Of a DNA stretch of 64,000 nucleotides, positions 44,848-56,108 are shown one piece after another. A program made the translations under genes and the position numbers. The DNA lies in NCBI RefSeq assembly GCF_905171765.1, contig NC_053390.1:302167122-302231121 (forward strand). The letters are read 5' to 3'. Every line of letters begins with the position of its first letter. Positions within the stretch are counted from its first letter, which is position 1. The notes under the pieces were generated by a model, which ran no database searches, was not told the origin of the DNA, and worked only from the letters and a program-made list of their open reading frames with translations. This DNA comes from Bufo bufo. Taxonomy: Eukaryota; Chordata; Amphibia; Anura; Bufonidae.

Positions 44848-44974
44848 GGCAGCCGCGGCCCGCGCCTGCCAAGAAATTGAATCAGAATTATCTGATTAAT
44901 CTGATTAGATCATCTAATCAGATTAATCTGATAATTCTGATTCAATTTCTTGGCGGGCGCGGGCCGCGGCTGCC
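44848..44974. repeat. Near-perfect palindrome, 63-bp arms
   Basis: The arms 44848-44910 and 44912-44974 are reverse complements with one mismatch and a 1-nt centre: CCGCGGCCCGCGCC, then AAGAAATTGAATCAG, then ATTATCTGATTAATCTGATT to the axis GATTAGAT-C-ATCTAATC. The outer third is GC-rich, the inner part AT-rich. Direct CAGATTC/AGATCAG clusters follow at 45010-45080. Confidence 0.95.
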
Positions 44975-45808
44975 GTCTGACTCTGCTGAATATATTATGT
45001 CTGAGTGACTGAATGAATTCTGATCTAGATCAGATTCAGATCAGATTATCATCAGATTCAGATTAGATCAGATCATGATTCATTCTTCAGTCAGTCTATA
45101 TATTCATTGATGCTGTGCTAATCCTTAAGAGCCTCTTCTCTGGCGCCTGGAGGGAGGGCCGGGGGGACAATGCAAATGTCTGTACTCTGAGTATGTCACT
45201 GTATGTGACATGGGAATGGGGCCAGGCCGCCAGGAAGGGTCGGCCGGGGGGAAAATGATGTGCCATGGGGATGGGGGGGTGTAAAATGTGACGCAATAGG
45301 GGGTAATGATGTGATCATGGATGGGGCCAGAGCCGTCCAGGCGGGGGGGAGAAATGTGACACAATAGCCTATTAGAGGCATTCTGTCATAATAGAAGTCT
45401 ACGAGAGCAAAATAGAATGTCTCTAAAGGTGTCCCTTTTGCATTCTGTCTTAAAGGGCTTCTCTCACCAGAATTATCCCTATTAAACTGGCTGACATTAT
45501 CCATGTGCTAATGTTAGCAGAAGGTAACTCTGCTATTCTTGTGTGTATTCATGCTCCTGTTACTGCACAATTCTAACTCTTATAATATGCAAATTAGCCT
45601 CTAGGAGCAAGGGGGGTGTTGCTTCTGCTCCTAGAGGCTCAGTTCTCCCACCTCATTCCACTCCCTGCCAGTCTTGATTAACAGGCCAGCGTTCGTCTTC
45701 TCCTGCCGGCCCTGTGTGCTGGGTAAACGGCACGGCACAGGCACGAGATTTACCCAGCAGACAGGGCCAGCAGGAGAAGACGGCGCATTGTGGCAAGTCA
45801 TTTCCTGA

Positions 45809-45955
45809 AGCACCGTACATGCACAGCAGATTTTGGAGACTGGTTAAAAAAACTTTCATTTCATTTTATTTTACATTTTTCAATTTCTATTGTTTAAAAA
45901 ATTAACATGCTAACCATTCATTAGTTTTGGGAGTAGACAACGAAATACAGAATTA
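45809..45955. repeat. Segment shared with 57906-58063
   Basis: AAGCACCGTACATGCACAGCA, GACTGGTTAAAAAA, TTTTTCAATTTCTATTGTTT, AACCATTCATTAGTTTTGGG and AGACAACGAAATACAG all reappear in the same order at 57906-58063 with scattered differences. This is a local dispersed duplication on either side of the V segments. Confidence 0.85.
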
Positions 45956-46185
45956 TGTGTAATTTTGTATAATCAACCAGTGAGTACAAAACTCTGGAAG
46001 ATGTACAGTATACAACTCACAATGATTGAGCAGATAGCACATTATAAGACAGGCAATGACAATGAGATGACTGAAGCTTTGAGATGTAATACCCTGAACA
46101 AACACAGGATGGCAGAAAGAGCTTAATACAATGTCACTTAACAATAAAGAGCTGATGCAACTAAAATATGAAAACGGACATTGTG

Positions 46186-46489
46186 CAGGGTTGCCAACCA
46201 GAGTTTTTCTTTCTTTTGGACAACTTAACCCAAACTCGCGGACGGCCAACATTTTTTATGTACAAATTGGAAAACCATAATAAATTATAAAGATTATAAG
46301 TAACACGTGTATAGCTCAATATACTGATAAGAATTTCTTCAACATTCACTGTGAGCTGTAAAATGATGATTACCACCAAAATAATCTAGTCAAGTACCGT
46401 CAGGTTAAAAGAAAATCACGGACACAGGAAGAAAATCCCCACCTATTTTTACAGACTGTCCAAAAATTTCTAGACAGTTGGCAACCCTG
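46186..46489. mobile_element. hAT MITE (CAGGGTTGCCAACC ends)
   Basis: The left end CAGGGTTGCCAACCAGAG and inverted right end CAGGGTTGCCAACTGTCTAG are flanked by ACATTGTG and ACACTGTA (6 of 8 match), consistent with a decayed 8-bp duplication. No coding potential. Confidence 0.7.
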
Positions 46490-46598
46490 ACACTGTATAA
46501 GTAGAACATGCAAAATGCACACAATCTCCTCTGTAATATTTGTATATTTGCTGACCATTCATCTAAATAAGAATTTCAGAACCTTATGTGCTTGTCAC

Positions 46599-46910
46599 CA
46601 GGGGAATTGCTAAAGGCTAATGGGCCCTGTGCAAGAGTTCAGCTTGGGCCCCATTCCTTCAATGCTTTGTGGCCAGGGGCAGGGAAGCACATTGCCTTCA
46701 TGCTGCCTGAGGCAAAAATTGAAACACCCCCCTCTGCCTTTGCCAAATGCTTGACTTAACCCCTTCTATCTAGCCACAGGTGTAACTTGACCAGCGTGCA
46801 CTTTCTATAATACTGGTGTCTTCTTATGTGGGACAAGGGTCTTTGGGCCCCTAAGGCTCCTGGGCCTGGTAGTGACTGCAACCTCTGCACCCCCTATAGC
46901 TATGCCCCTG
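46599..46910. mobile_element. hAT MITE (CAGGGG ends), 312 bp
   Basis: CAGGGGAATTGCTAAAGGC and, inverted, CAGGGGCATAGCTATAGGG are flanked by CTTGTCAC (46591-46598) and CTGGTCAC (46911-46918), 7 of 8 identical. GGGCCC-type subterminal sequence is present at both ends. Confidence 0.75.
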
Positions 46911-47327
46911 CTGGTCACTAAAAGAAATCCAGGATGATTGGAAGTGATTTTCAATTGCAAAAATGTTCTGCAATAAATTTGGCACACGTGAATATACAAT
47001 TTTATAGGTGCATTGCTGAAAGTGGCTGTGGAGTAATATTCTTTTTGCCAAATTCAGGCTATGTTCACATTTGCCTCCATCACAAATTTTGTTAGGGCTG
47101 ATGGGAAGAATAGAGCAGTGCTGTACCCTGGGCACTCCCATCCGGCGCTGGCAGTATTTGCTCAGATCACGGACTGCTTTGTTATTTTCGTAATAAACAG
47201 GTAATGATGCAGATGTGAACAGTGCCTTAGATTTGTACAGAAGAAAACAGCAGGGAAGAGGTACAGTTAGGTGCATATATATTTGGACAGAGACAACGTT
47301 TTTCTAATTTTTGTTCTGTACATTACC

Positions 47328-47978
47328 TGTAATGACCGGCGTCACGCACAGGGAGGAAAAAGGGAAAGCCCTGCCCAAGGGAGAGGGAAAGGTGGTGACC
47401 CCTAACTCACCTTGCAGCTGGCACCTGACTGCCCTGACGTCCCTAGACGGGTTCCTCACCCGTGCGGCGATCACGTGCCTAAACCCTGGCTTTCCCTAAT
47501 ATGAGCCCTAGATAGTGAACGGGCCGGTGGGATCGCTAGTCCGCACCACTGTCACTAAGAGGGAAACACCAGGGAGAGGACAGACAAAACAGACAAACAC
47601 ATACACCCAGGTGGGTGACCACAATAGACCACAAAGGTCCAACAGGGATCCGGAGGGTAGCGTTCTGGACCAACTACCAGAGAACGCAGCAACACAGCTC
47701 CAGAGGGTCAGAATAGATGTCCAGGCAGGAAGCTCTATATCTGGCAACCAGAGAAGTGTGAGAGAGGAATATAAGGAGGTTTGGGAGTGCTGGACAAGGA
47801 ACAGCTGAGGAAAAGGAGCTACGGATCCCTGAGTGAGCAAAAAGGGTTTGCAAAGCAAACCCAGAAAGCTACCATAAGGAAAACAGCCCTATCTTAAATA
47901 GAGCGTGCAGCCAACCGCTGCGACTTCCTGACCCCGGGTATAACGGAGTCAGGCGTGGTTCTTGACACCCTCGTGACA
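47328..47978 (-). mobile_element. Solo LTR, 651 bp, TSD TTACC
   Basis: On the minus strand it starts TGTCACGAGGGTGTCAAG (47978) and ends CCGGTCATTACA (47328). It is flanked by a perfect TTACC at 47323-47327 and 47979-47983. A TATTTAAGATAGG promoter-like stretch lies about 80 bp in. It differs from the roughly 1.05-kb LTR family elsewhere in the window. The insertion is in the non-coding end of the Tc1 copy. Confidence 0.85.
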
Positions 47979-48172
47979 TTACCACAATGGATTTTGAACA
48001 AAACCATTCAGATGCAGTTGAAGTTCAGACTTTCAGCTTTAATTCAGTGGGTTGAACAAAATGATTGCATAAAAATGTGGTGAACTAAAGCATTTTTTTA
48101 ACTCAATCCCTTCATCTCATGGGCTCAAAAGTAATTGGACAAATTAAATAATTGTAAATAAAATGAAAATTT

Positions 48173-49219
48173 CTAATACTTGGTTGAAAACCCATTGTTG
48201 GCAATGGCTGTCTGAAGTCTTGAACTCATGGACATCACCAGACACTGTGTTTCCTCCTTTATAATGCTCTGCCAGGCCTTTACTGCAGCTGTTTTCAGTT
48301 GTTGTTTGTTTGTGGGCCTTTCTGTCTGAAGTTTAGTCTTTAACAAGTGAAATGCGTGCTCTATTGGGTTCAGATCAGGTGATTGACTTGGCCATTCAAG
48401 AATATTCCACTGCTTTGCTTTAATAAACTCCTGGGTTGCCTTGGCTTTATGTTTTGGGTCATTGTCCATCTGTATTATGAAACGCCAACCAGTCTGGCTG
48501 CATTTGGCTGGATTTGAGCACACAGTATGTCTCTGAAAACCCCAGAATTCATCTGGCTGCTTCTGTCCTGTGTCACATCATCAATAAACGCTAGTGACCC
48601 AGTGCCACTGGCAGCCATGCATGCCCAAGCCATCACACTGCCTCCGCCATGTATTACAGATGATGTGGTATGCTTTGGATCATGAGCTGTACCATGCTTT
48701 CACCATACTTTTTTCTTTCCATCATTCTGATAGAGGTTTATCTTGGTTTCATCTGTCCAAAGAATGTTCTTCTAGAAGTGTGCTGGTATTTTAAGATATT
48801 TTTTTTGTAGAAAAGTCCATTCTAGCCTTCTTGTTCTTGAGGCTTATGAGTGGCTTGCACCGTGCAGTGAACCCTCTGTATTTACTTTTATGCAGTCTTC
48901 TCTTTATGGTAGATTTGGATATTGATACGCCTATATCCTGGAGAGTGTTGTTCACTTGGTTGGCTGTTGTGAAGGGGTTTCTCTTCACCATGGTAACTAT
49001 TCTGCAATTATTTCACCACTGTTGTCTTCTGTGGGCATCCAGGTCTTTTTGCATTGTTGGGGTCACCAGTGCTTTCTTGCTTTCTTTATTTCTTAGGATG
49101 TACCAAACTGCAGATTTTGCCACTCCTAATAGTGTAGCAATTTCTCGGATGGGTTTTTTCTGTTTTCGCAGATGAAGGATGGTTTGTTTCACCTGCATGG
49201 AGAGCTCTTTTGACCACAT
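48173..49219 (-). pseudogene. Tc1 transposase, fragmented (DD34E)
   Basis: Three pieces in coding order. 49219-49013: MWSKELSMQVKQTILHLRKQ and REIATLLGVAKSAVWYIL, the helix-turn-helix domain. 48991-48791: VNNTLQDIGVSISKSTIKRR.., the second DNA-binding half. 48523-48173: MDNDPKHKAK..EWPSQSPDLNPIEHAF, the second catalytic Asp and the Glu with 34 residues between. The segment with the first catalytic Asp (about 48790-48530) has lost its open frame. Frame changes separate the pieces, so this copy is older than the other two Tc1 elements here. Confidence 0.9.
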
Positions 49220-49590
49220 CTTTTCTTCTCAGCAAAATCTTCAAAATGCAAGCACCACACCTCAAATCAACTCCAGGCCTTTTATGTAGTTAATTGAGAA
49301 TGAAATAATTAAGGAATTGTCCACATCTGCCCATGAAACAGCCTTTGAGTCAATTGTCCGATTTACTTTTGGTCACTTTAAAAACAGGGTGCCACATGTA
49401 AAGGAGCTGAAACTCCTAAACCCTTTTATCCAATTTTAATGTGGATACCCTCAGTTGAAATCTAAAAGTCTGGACTTTATGTCCATGTCCGTTATAGAAC
49501 TGTAACTTGAATATGTTTTAGTAAACAGGTAATAAAAACTAAATTTGTGTCAATTTTGTATGTGTCCAAATAGATATGGACCTAACTGTA

Positions 49591-50959
49591 TATAGGGTTT
49601 CTTGTTTCTTCTGTATCCTCCATTTCAGTATATGACAAATGAAAAAACATTCACATAGTTATTCCATCAGAAGCGTTCATGATAAACCTCCAATGCTTGT
49701 CTATCCCAGACAGTACTCCAATATATTTACATCCTATACATATGCTAGACATTTTCAAGCCTCATATCCAAATGAAGCTGTTACTGTTGCAGTGACCAGT
49801 GAGGAGCTGGAACAAAGGGTGGGAGTAGTAGTTGCTGTGGCTGTCAGTCAAAAACAGTGGCTGTCCACTCACTGTTGCACTCTAGGCTCCCTTGTGGCAG
49901 TGCAGCATAAGGAAGGGGAACCAGTTTTTCCTCAGGGGGCACACCCTAATTCTGGGGCTCATGCCTGATGGGGTACCCTTGATGTTAGGTGTTTGGATAG
50001 GTGCAAAGCAGGTTATTTAGCGCACAATAGCCAGCATATGGTGCAGGAGCAAGAAACCAGACCAGAGTTAGAAGAAGTCTCTCTTTACTGTAGTGCAAAA
50101 TGGGAGTTCTCGTACATCCAATTATAGGAAAACACATTTCCAACTGCACATAGTGCAATGCTCTCCCTGATAGCATTGTGTGGATTTAAGCAAGGACAGG
50201 CATGATGTCCTTCTTTCTTCTCTAGCTTGCTAAAGTCTTTCGCAGTAGAATCTTTGGCATGCAATAGTATACTGGCAGTAATGGCTGTAGTGTCCACTGT
50301 GGGATACAGGGCTTTAAAGGCATGTATGGAAAGTATGTGTCCAAGTGTGAAGGGTTTCTTAACAGTATCCCTCCACAGCAGTAAGGTTTGAATGGCTATT
50401 GTTGCAGATTACCTTACAGACTCCTAGGATTGGCCATGCAAATTCAAAGTTCTCCTTTTCTCTCTCCTTATCTCTCTCTCTGTAGCTCTTGCAGAGATCT
50501 GTTAGTCTATGAAACCTGAGCCCCTAGAAGAATGAACACAAGGCACAGCTTCCATACTCTCTTAAGACCAGCCCACATCTAACCCAACAAGGGCAGAGCC
50601 AGGGTGATCAACCCTGGGTTTGCCATCCATACACGCTATACTGATGAAATACATAACAGTATACAATGCATCACACAAGGCTAGTTTAAAACTTGCTTTC
50701 ATGAGATCAGACAGGCTGTTCTGGCAGGGAATGTATCTCTGGATCCGGCTTTGCTGGAAACGACATGATTGCTATCTGGCCCTATTAACTATAATGGGGA
50801 CTGGCAGAGATCCAGACACAATCCGGCAAATATGCCGAGAATCGGCCAGACTAAAACTGCTGTGTGCAGATGCAGATGGTGTCATGTGGTCAGGAGTCAA
50901 GTGGGTATTTGATTTCATTTTCTTTACTACCTTTAGTGATTCATTGTTACTACTGAAAT
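49591..50959. other. Intergenic stretch without recognised genes
   Basis: About 1.4 kb. Open frames here are short and show no motif. The part 49990-50640 has a GGCTTTAAAG-type and repeat-like texture and might be an LTR or MITE, but no termini or target duplication could be found. Confidence 0.35.
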
Positions 50960-51230
50960 ACTATAGTATGGTATTATTACTACTGGAGGCACAATAGGGA
51001 GACCTTTTTTTTAATACTAGGTGCACTATAGGGGGGCCTTATTACTACTGGGGGCACTATAACGAGACCTTATTACTACTTGGGGAACTATATGGGGGCC
51101 TTATTATTACTCAGGGCACTATAGGAGTTCTTTACTACTACTACTGAAAGCACTATAGGGGCATGATTACTACTGGAGGTACTATAGGGGGGCACTATTA
51201 TTACTGGGGCACTATACTGGCAGAGGTTAG
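50960..51230. repeat. Minisatellite of TTACTACTGG-GGCACTATA units
   Basis: About seven imperfect units of 35-45 bp built on GGGGGCCTTATTACTACTGG and GGCACTATA. Confidence 0.85.
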
Positions 51231-51574
51231 TGGGGTGATGGTGGTGCACTTAGCTCGACCTAGTGGAGGTTGGATGAGATGGGGCAGCCCCGAGACATAA
51301 CCTTGTTGTGGCATCAGAAATGCCAAATCCTCCCCTGCAACTACAGTATAGTATATAAAATGTGAACCAGAAATAACACTAGCTGGGTATAATCAACTAA
51401 CAAGTGCATTTATCTGCATTGCAAATTGTGTTGCTACATTAGATGTTGAGGGGGAGAACTTTACAATTGTAGGGTAGGTTGAAGGCAGGAAATGATTTCC
51501 TTAGATGATGACAAAACTTGAAATACAGAACGTTTGACTTCACAATTATCAATCGACACATCAAAGCACAGAAC

Positions 51575-52055
51575 ATGGATGTTAGAATAATTCTCTGTGG
51601 GATACTTCTGGTAGGTAAGTATACCACTAAATACATGTATTTAGTATTTTCTGGACCAGAGGAGGTCCACTATTGTAGCAGTAAGTACATGGAGTACTAG
51701 TGAGGATATAGCTACTCTTCTTTCTTTTCCTCTTCATCCATTCTTGTATTGGTCATAATGAATTCTTCATATCTGCAGGAAGAAATAACGCACAGTCCAT
51801 CAACCAGGCATCGACTCCACAGCTTGTCCTCCAAGGAGCTCCTGTAGCCCTGGAATGCACATATACATATTCTGGCGTTCCTTATCTTTTTTGGTATGTG
51901 CGGCATCCTGGAAAAGGTCCTGTTCTCCTTGTGAATAACCTAGGGCAGAAAGAACACAATGGATTTTCAGCTGATAATGATCAGAAAACATTTCACATAA
52001 GGAAAGCTCAAGCTGAAGTGATTGATTCTGGTCTATATTTCTGTGCTATAAGTGA
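51575..52055 (+). CDS. T-cell receptor V segment (TRAV/TRDV-like), open
   Basis: Encodes the variable domain that, after joining, forms the antigen-contacting chain of a T-cell receptor at the cell surface. Leader exon 51575-51614 (MDVRIILCGILLV, a hydrophobic signal start) is followed by GTAAGT. The intron of 164 bp ends ..TTCATATCTGCAG; the V exon starts at 51779. Visible: first cysteine in VALECTYTYSG, Trp in LFWYVRHPGKGP, then GFSADND, a framework 3 with AEVIDSGLYFC (second cysteine) and CAISD running into the recombination signal. The length (about 90 residues of V domain) is normal. GLYFCA and the 23-bp signal fit alpha/delta better than beta/gamma. The frame is open to the heptamer, so it looks rearrangeable. 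The same family as the segment at 54184. Confidence 0.85.
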
Positions 52056-52094
52056 CACAGCGTGTGAAGTCTAACTGATGCCTGTCACATAATA
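52056..52094 (+). promoter_or_regulatory. V-segment recombination signal (23-bp spacer)
   Basis: Heptamer CACAGCG (consensus CACAGTG) at 52056-52062, a 23-nt spacer, and a nonamer-position sequence CACATAATA (consensus ACAAAAACC) at 52086-52094. The heptamer has a change at position 6 and the nonamer is poor, so efficiency may be low. The geometry matches the copy after the second V segment. Confidence 0.65.
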
Positions 52095-52859
52095 GACTGT
52101 TTTGTAATTCGCACTAGGGTTTACCATATGTAATCTATAAAATAGTCTGGGTATTTAACATATCCTTCATTGGAAAGATTCTTACATTTTTGAACATTTT
52201 GGCTTTGTTACTGTTTTCTACTTCTGCTGTTCAAACATGCTCAGTCATTCTCCACAGTCAGGTATCTGCATAGTGATCCTGTGTTCACAGCAGAGCAACT
52301 AATAGAAATAGCTTGTGTTTCCTGTAATACAGCTAAGAGTATGTTTCAATCTGCACTGGAGACTCAGTTCAGACCCTCCATCATAGAACGTGTTAAACAT
52401 TGGGGAGAAGTCATATATGCACAACTATATTCTCCGCTAAAAAAAGCATTTTCCAGAAGGAAACTGAACAGATCCCGTGAGAGTCAATGGGGCCTGTTTG
52501 CCTCAGTTTCCTTCAGTTATGTGTCCAGGACGTCCATGTGGATGTCGGGTCTTTATAGGTTATGCCTACTCAGAAGCTGAGCGGGGGCCATAGCCACCCA
52601 GTTTCTACTGTCTTTCACAGCATACTCCTAAAGGCAAAGTCCATGATCATCAATAACGCCGATCATGGACTTTTAACACTTCGGATGTCATGATCAAGTC
52701 TGACCACTGCATCTGGTAGGTCTTTTTCCAAGAGCACTCCTGGGGCCCAAACAGCTACCCCATGCCGATATCAAGGGAGCTGTTCGATTGGTATGACAAA
52801 AATAAAATATTAAGATCATAAGCATTGTGGCTCCCACAATGCTTACACTATTAAAATAT

Positions 52860-53390
52860 GAACATATTCATTCTATAGGATAAATGTTGTAACAGAAAAA
52901 ATATTCTGTTTTTTTTATTTCTTCAACTTCACAAAAAAATGAATAAAAAGTGTTCAAAAAGTCAAACACACCACAAAAAATATCAATAAAAACAACAGTG
53001 TGCCCTGCAAAAAATGAGCCCTAACAACTCTGCAGTCCTAAAAGTGTTTATTTTTTTCTTATGTATTAAAAACTATAAAAATATGGTATAGTTGTAATCA
53101 TAATAACCTGGTAAATGAAGGTGACACGTTTTACTGCATTGGAAATGCCATAGAAAAGAAACCCATAAAACAATGGCGGAATTGCATTTTTTTCCCAATT
53201 CCAACCCGCTACCTTTATGTGCAATATTAAATAGTGTTATTAAAAAGCACAACTTGTCCTCCAAAAATCAACCCCTTATGTGGCTATGCAAAAGGAAAAA
53301 TAAAAAAGTTATTACTCCTGGAAGGCAGGATGTAAAAAATGAAGACTAAAAAATTGAAAATCAATCCATTGGGAAGGGGTTAAGGGGTTC
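52860..53390. repeat. AT-rich dispersed repeat, probably of DNA-transposon origin
   Basis: The run of blocks TAAAAACTATAAAAATATGG, ACGTTTTACTGCATTGGAAA, AACAATGGCGGAATTGCATT, AAATAGTGTTATTAAAAAGC and GCACAACTTGTCCTCC is a text I recall as very frequent in frog genomes. Termini were not determined and no coding frame is present. Confidence 0.45.
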
Positions 53391-54060
53391 TCCAGCTACA
53401 AACATTGATGAGGTATCCTCAGGATACGTAATCCATAGCAGATCATTGGGAGTCCACTTCCCAGCAAACTTGCTGATCAACAATTTGAGAAGTCTGCAGT
53501 GCTTATGTCAGCGTGGCGTCCTGTTCAATATTTACTTGCATGCCATCTAGATTGTAGCGGTGGTGCAGTGTAATTACACCGTCCTCTTCCAATCACTCAA
53601 AGCATAATGAAAACTAGCAAGCAAGATTGCAACCAGTCACCTCTCCTAACGTCTGTTATCGTAAATGCTTGAATTCACCATAAGTAAAAATTCTGGGCCA
53701 TCTTTTCATATAATGCTATGTTGTGCCACCCCTCTATTATTCCATTGGTGAGTGGTCAGCGTACTTCAATAAATGTCCACCTAGGTGTTACCACTTGGGG
53801 TTGCTTTCCCACACAGTCTGACACTGGCAGCACTGAATGGATAATTTCAGACTGTGCAGGGACCCCCACCCCCCAAACTGGTTATACTTGGACTATTATA
53901 TTAGATTGCTAACTATTCATTCATCAACTTCCAGTAGTAATAAGAGCGTTATATGAAACATTGCTCCAGAATTGTTATTACATGGGGAATGCAAGTATTA
54001 CTAAAGCAGACCTGTCAAGAGGTCGTATTTAAGGATGCCTGCACATCTGTAAATAAGAAG
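53391..54060. other. Intergenic stretch between the V segments
   Basis: No recognised gene, repeat terminus or J/D-like segment in this 670 bp. Confidence 0.4.
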
Positions 54061-54183
54061 AGAACAGCTTAGCTAGAAGGAGGAGAACACAGGAAGTGAT
54101 ACAGATGACATAAAGCGAAGAGACATCTCTAACCTCACCTGAACTACAGAACCTATAGACATAGAAGCTTAGCTAACTGAAGC

Positions 54184-54649
54184 ATGGATGTCTTCATCCG
54201 ATTTCTCCTCTCTGGGATACTTCTAGTAGGTATGGTCCATCACATACATGCTGTTCATAGCTGGACTATAAACAGCACACTTCTCAGTACATACAAAGAT
54301 ATAATGAGAATATTGTAGCCATTGTGTATCTATAATACTAATACACATTAATGTCTAATTAGAGCTAAGGAAGTCTCCATATTCACAGGGGGAAATAATG
54401 CACAGTCTGTAGACCAGACAGCAGCTCCTCAGCTGGTCCTCCAAGGAGCTTCTGTATTCCTGGCTACCCTTATCTTCTCTGGTACATGCAGCGTCCTGGT
54501 AAAGCTCCGGTTCTCCTATTACAAGGTTCGGTAGGAGAAGAGCAGAATGGATTTACAGCCGAACATGATAAAAACAAGAGATCATACAACATGAAGAAAG
54601 CTGAAGCTGAACTGACTGACTCAGGTCTATATTACTGCGCTGTGAGCGA
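54184..54649 (+). pseudogene. T-cell receptor V segment, broken by a 22-bp deletion
   Basis: Leader exon 54184-54229 (MDVFIRFLLSGILLV), GT donor, acceptor ..CCATATTCACAG, V exon from 54389 (NNAQSVDQTAAPQLVLQGAS). Aligned to the segment at 51575, the stretch after VFL lacks 22 nt. The first conserved cysteine is gone and the frame shifts. From PYLLWYMQRPGKAP on, the normal sequence reads in another frame, through GFTAEHD and AELTDSGLYYCAVSD to the heptamer. It therefore cannot encode a complete V domain, although its recombination signal is better than that of the intact copy. Confidence 0.85.
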
Positions 54650-54688
54650 CACAGTGAATAAAGCTGACAGCTCACCCGTCACATAACT
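54650..54688 (+). promoter_or_regulatory. V-segment recombination signal (23-bp spacer)
   Basis: Perfect heptamer CACAGTG at 54650-54656, a 23-nt spacer, and CACATAACT at the nonamer position 54680-54688. The conserved CACATAA in both V copies suggests a shared non-standard nonamer. Confidence 0.7.
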
Positions 54689-54699
54689 GCACGAGATCA

Positions 54700-55514
54700 C
54701 ATCCTCCTTTACACACACAGTCCGAATCAAGGCAGTTTCTAGGCAATGTAGCCAACAGGGCAACCATCAAAAAAGCATTCCACCAACCTACCGACCCCCG
54801 CATATAGAAAGCCAGTGTAGGAATTTCAGAATTTCACCCTCTATATTAGAATAATGTGATACACTGCTGGAGGGGACCACACACTAAATATGAGCCCCCC
54901 TCTCAAGAACCGGAAAAGCTGAGTGACAACCTATAACCCCCAAGTGTATTCTCACCCGTTCTCATAGGCTGAGTTCTAAGCTTCTGTCAGCAGTTTCTTC
55001 AGATTTGACAGAGATTAGCACAGCATGCAGCACTTATCTTTCTGTCAAAAAAGACAGACATCACATTAGGACCTGTTGCATCTAGTGATGTGCCCTCTTA
55101 TGTAGGCATTCTCTTTCCTCTGCTCAATTCGGACCAGAACGCCATGATGATTTCTTTGAACCACGTCTTGTGTCTGCAGAGTTTGACACACAGACAACTT
55201 AGATTCTACTTTTCAATCATCCTTCCCACTTTCTGAACACCCCATCCTGCCACCCCCAGTAATGTGACCACCGTGCTCCCCAGTACTATACTGCAGATAC
55301 AGATAAGCTCCCTTCTGGTGCATGGACGGAATTTTAAGCCAATAGACAAAATTCTAGCGCACTGACAAACTTTTGGTGAACGGATGAAACTTTGGTAGAA
55401 ATCTGGCACAGGATTTATGATACTCCAAATGAATAAAGGCCCACGTGTCAGAATAGTAACTTTGAAGCTCTTTTCAGAATTTTTTTTAATCAAAATTGTG
55501 TCAGGCTCATCGAC
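54700..55514. other. 3' flank of the second V segment
   Basis: No gene recognised. The part 55165-55310 (TCTGCAGAGTTTG, CACACAGACAACTT, TTTTCAATCATCCTTCC, GTGCTCCCCAGTACTATA) is paralleled at 57421-57575. Confidence 0.5.
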
Positions 55515-56095
55515 CAGCGACAAGGTGGCTTCTACAGATGGGAACCTAATATTATTCGAATTGCCCCTCCTGGGTATAAAGCCTACAATATTCAGGGCAG
55601 TGAAGGATGCAGATACAATATACTCTATTTAAAATCCTGGGCAGATGGGCAGGAGTGCATGGTCTAAACGGAGGCAGCCACTCACCAAATATACAATATA
55701 AAAATTAAAATTAGATCAGCACCGCCAAAAAATATGTAGTAATGTGCAGGTGCACACTGCCATGGCTGACCTGCAAAAGCAATCAAAAAGTATATGTAGC
55801 AGCACCCAGCTTCACATGCAAACACTAGATGCATGGATTACTCTGAATTGAATTACTGCCATACTTACTGTATATGAAAATGTAAAGCTCTGTACACATT
55901 TTATATCAGAATTGTGTACATACAGGGGAGTAGCTGCCTCAGTTTGGACAGTGCACTCCTGCCCATCTGTCCAAGGCTTTTAAATAGAGTATACTACAGT
56001 ATATCTGGATCCTACACTGCCTTGAAAATGGTGGAATTTATGCCTGGGAGAGGCTATTTTGATATTGTTAGGTTCCCAGTCATGGAAGCCCATGA
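55515..56095. mobile_element. Foldback element, arms about 160 bp
   Basis: The segment 55515-55676 is mirrored at 55928-56095: ATACTCTATTTAAA, GCAGATGGGCAGGAGTGCA, GGGAACCTAAYAATAT and GAGGCAGC all occur on opposite strands in reverse order. The loop of about 250 bp is AT-rich. A MITE-type DNA transposon is likely; outer termini were not fixed. Confidence 0.75.
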
Positions 56096-56108
56096 AAGAA
56101 CATGGGGT

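Larger units (their letters stand above)
47262..49590 (-). mobile_element. Tc1 element (DD34E) split by a solo LTR
   Basis: The ends TACAGTTAGGTGCATATATA and, inverted, TACAGTTAGGTCCATATCTA, continuing TTTGGACA, form the inverted repeats next to TA. Subtracting the LTR at 47328-47978 leaves about 1.68 kb, a normal full-length Tc1 size. The transposase is on the minus strand. Confidence 0.9.

Noticed and set aside
44424..45400. Complete hAT element beginning at CAGGGCCGGCGC
   Set aside because: No inverted right end or duplicated GGTGGGGC was found, so only the left end is noted.
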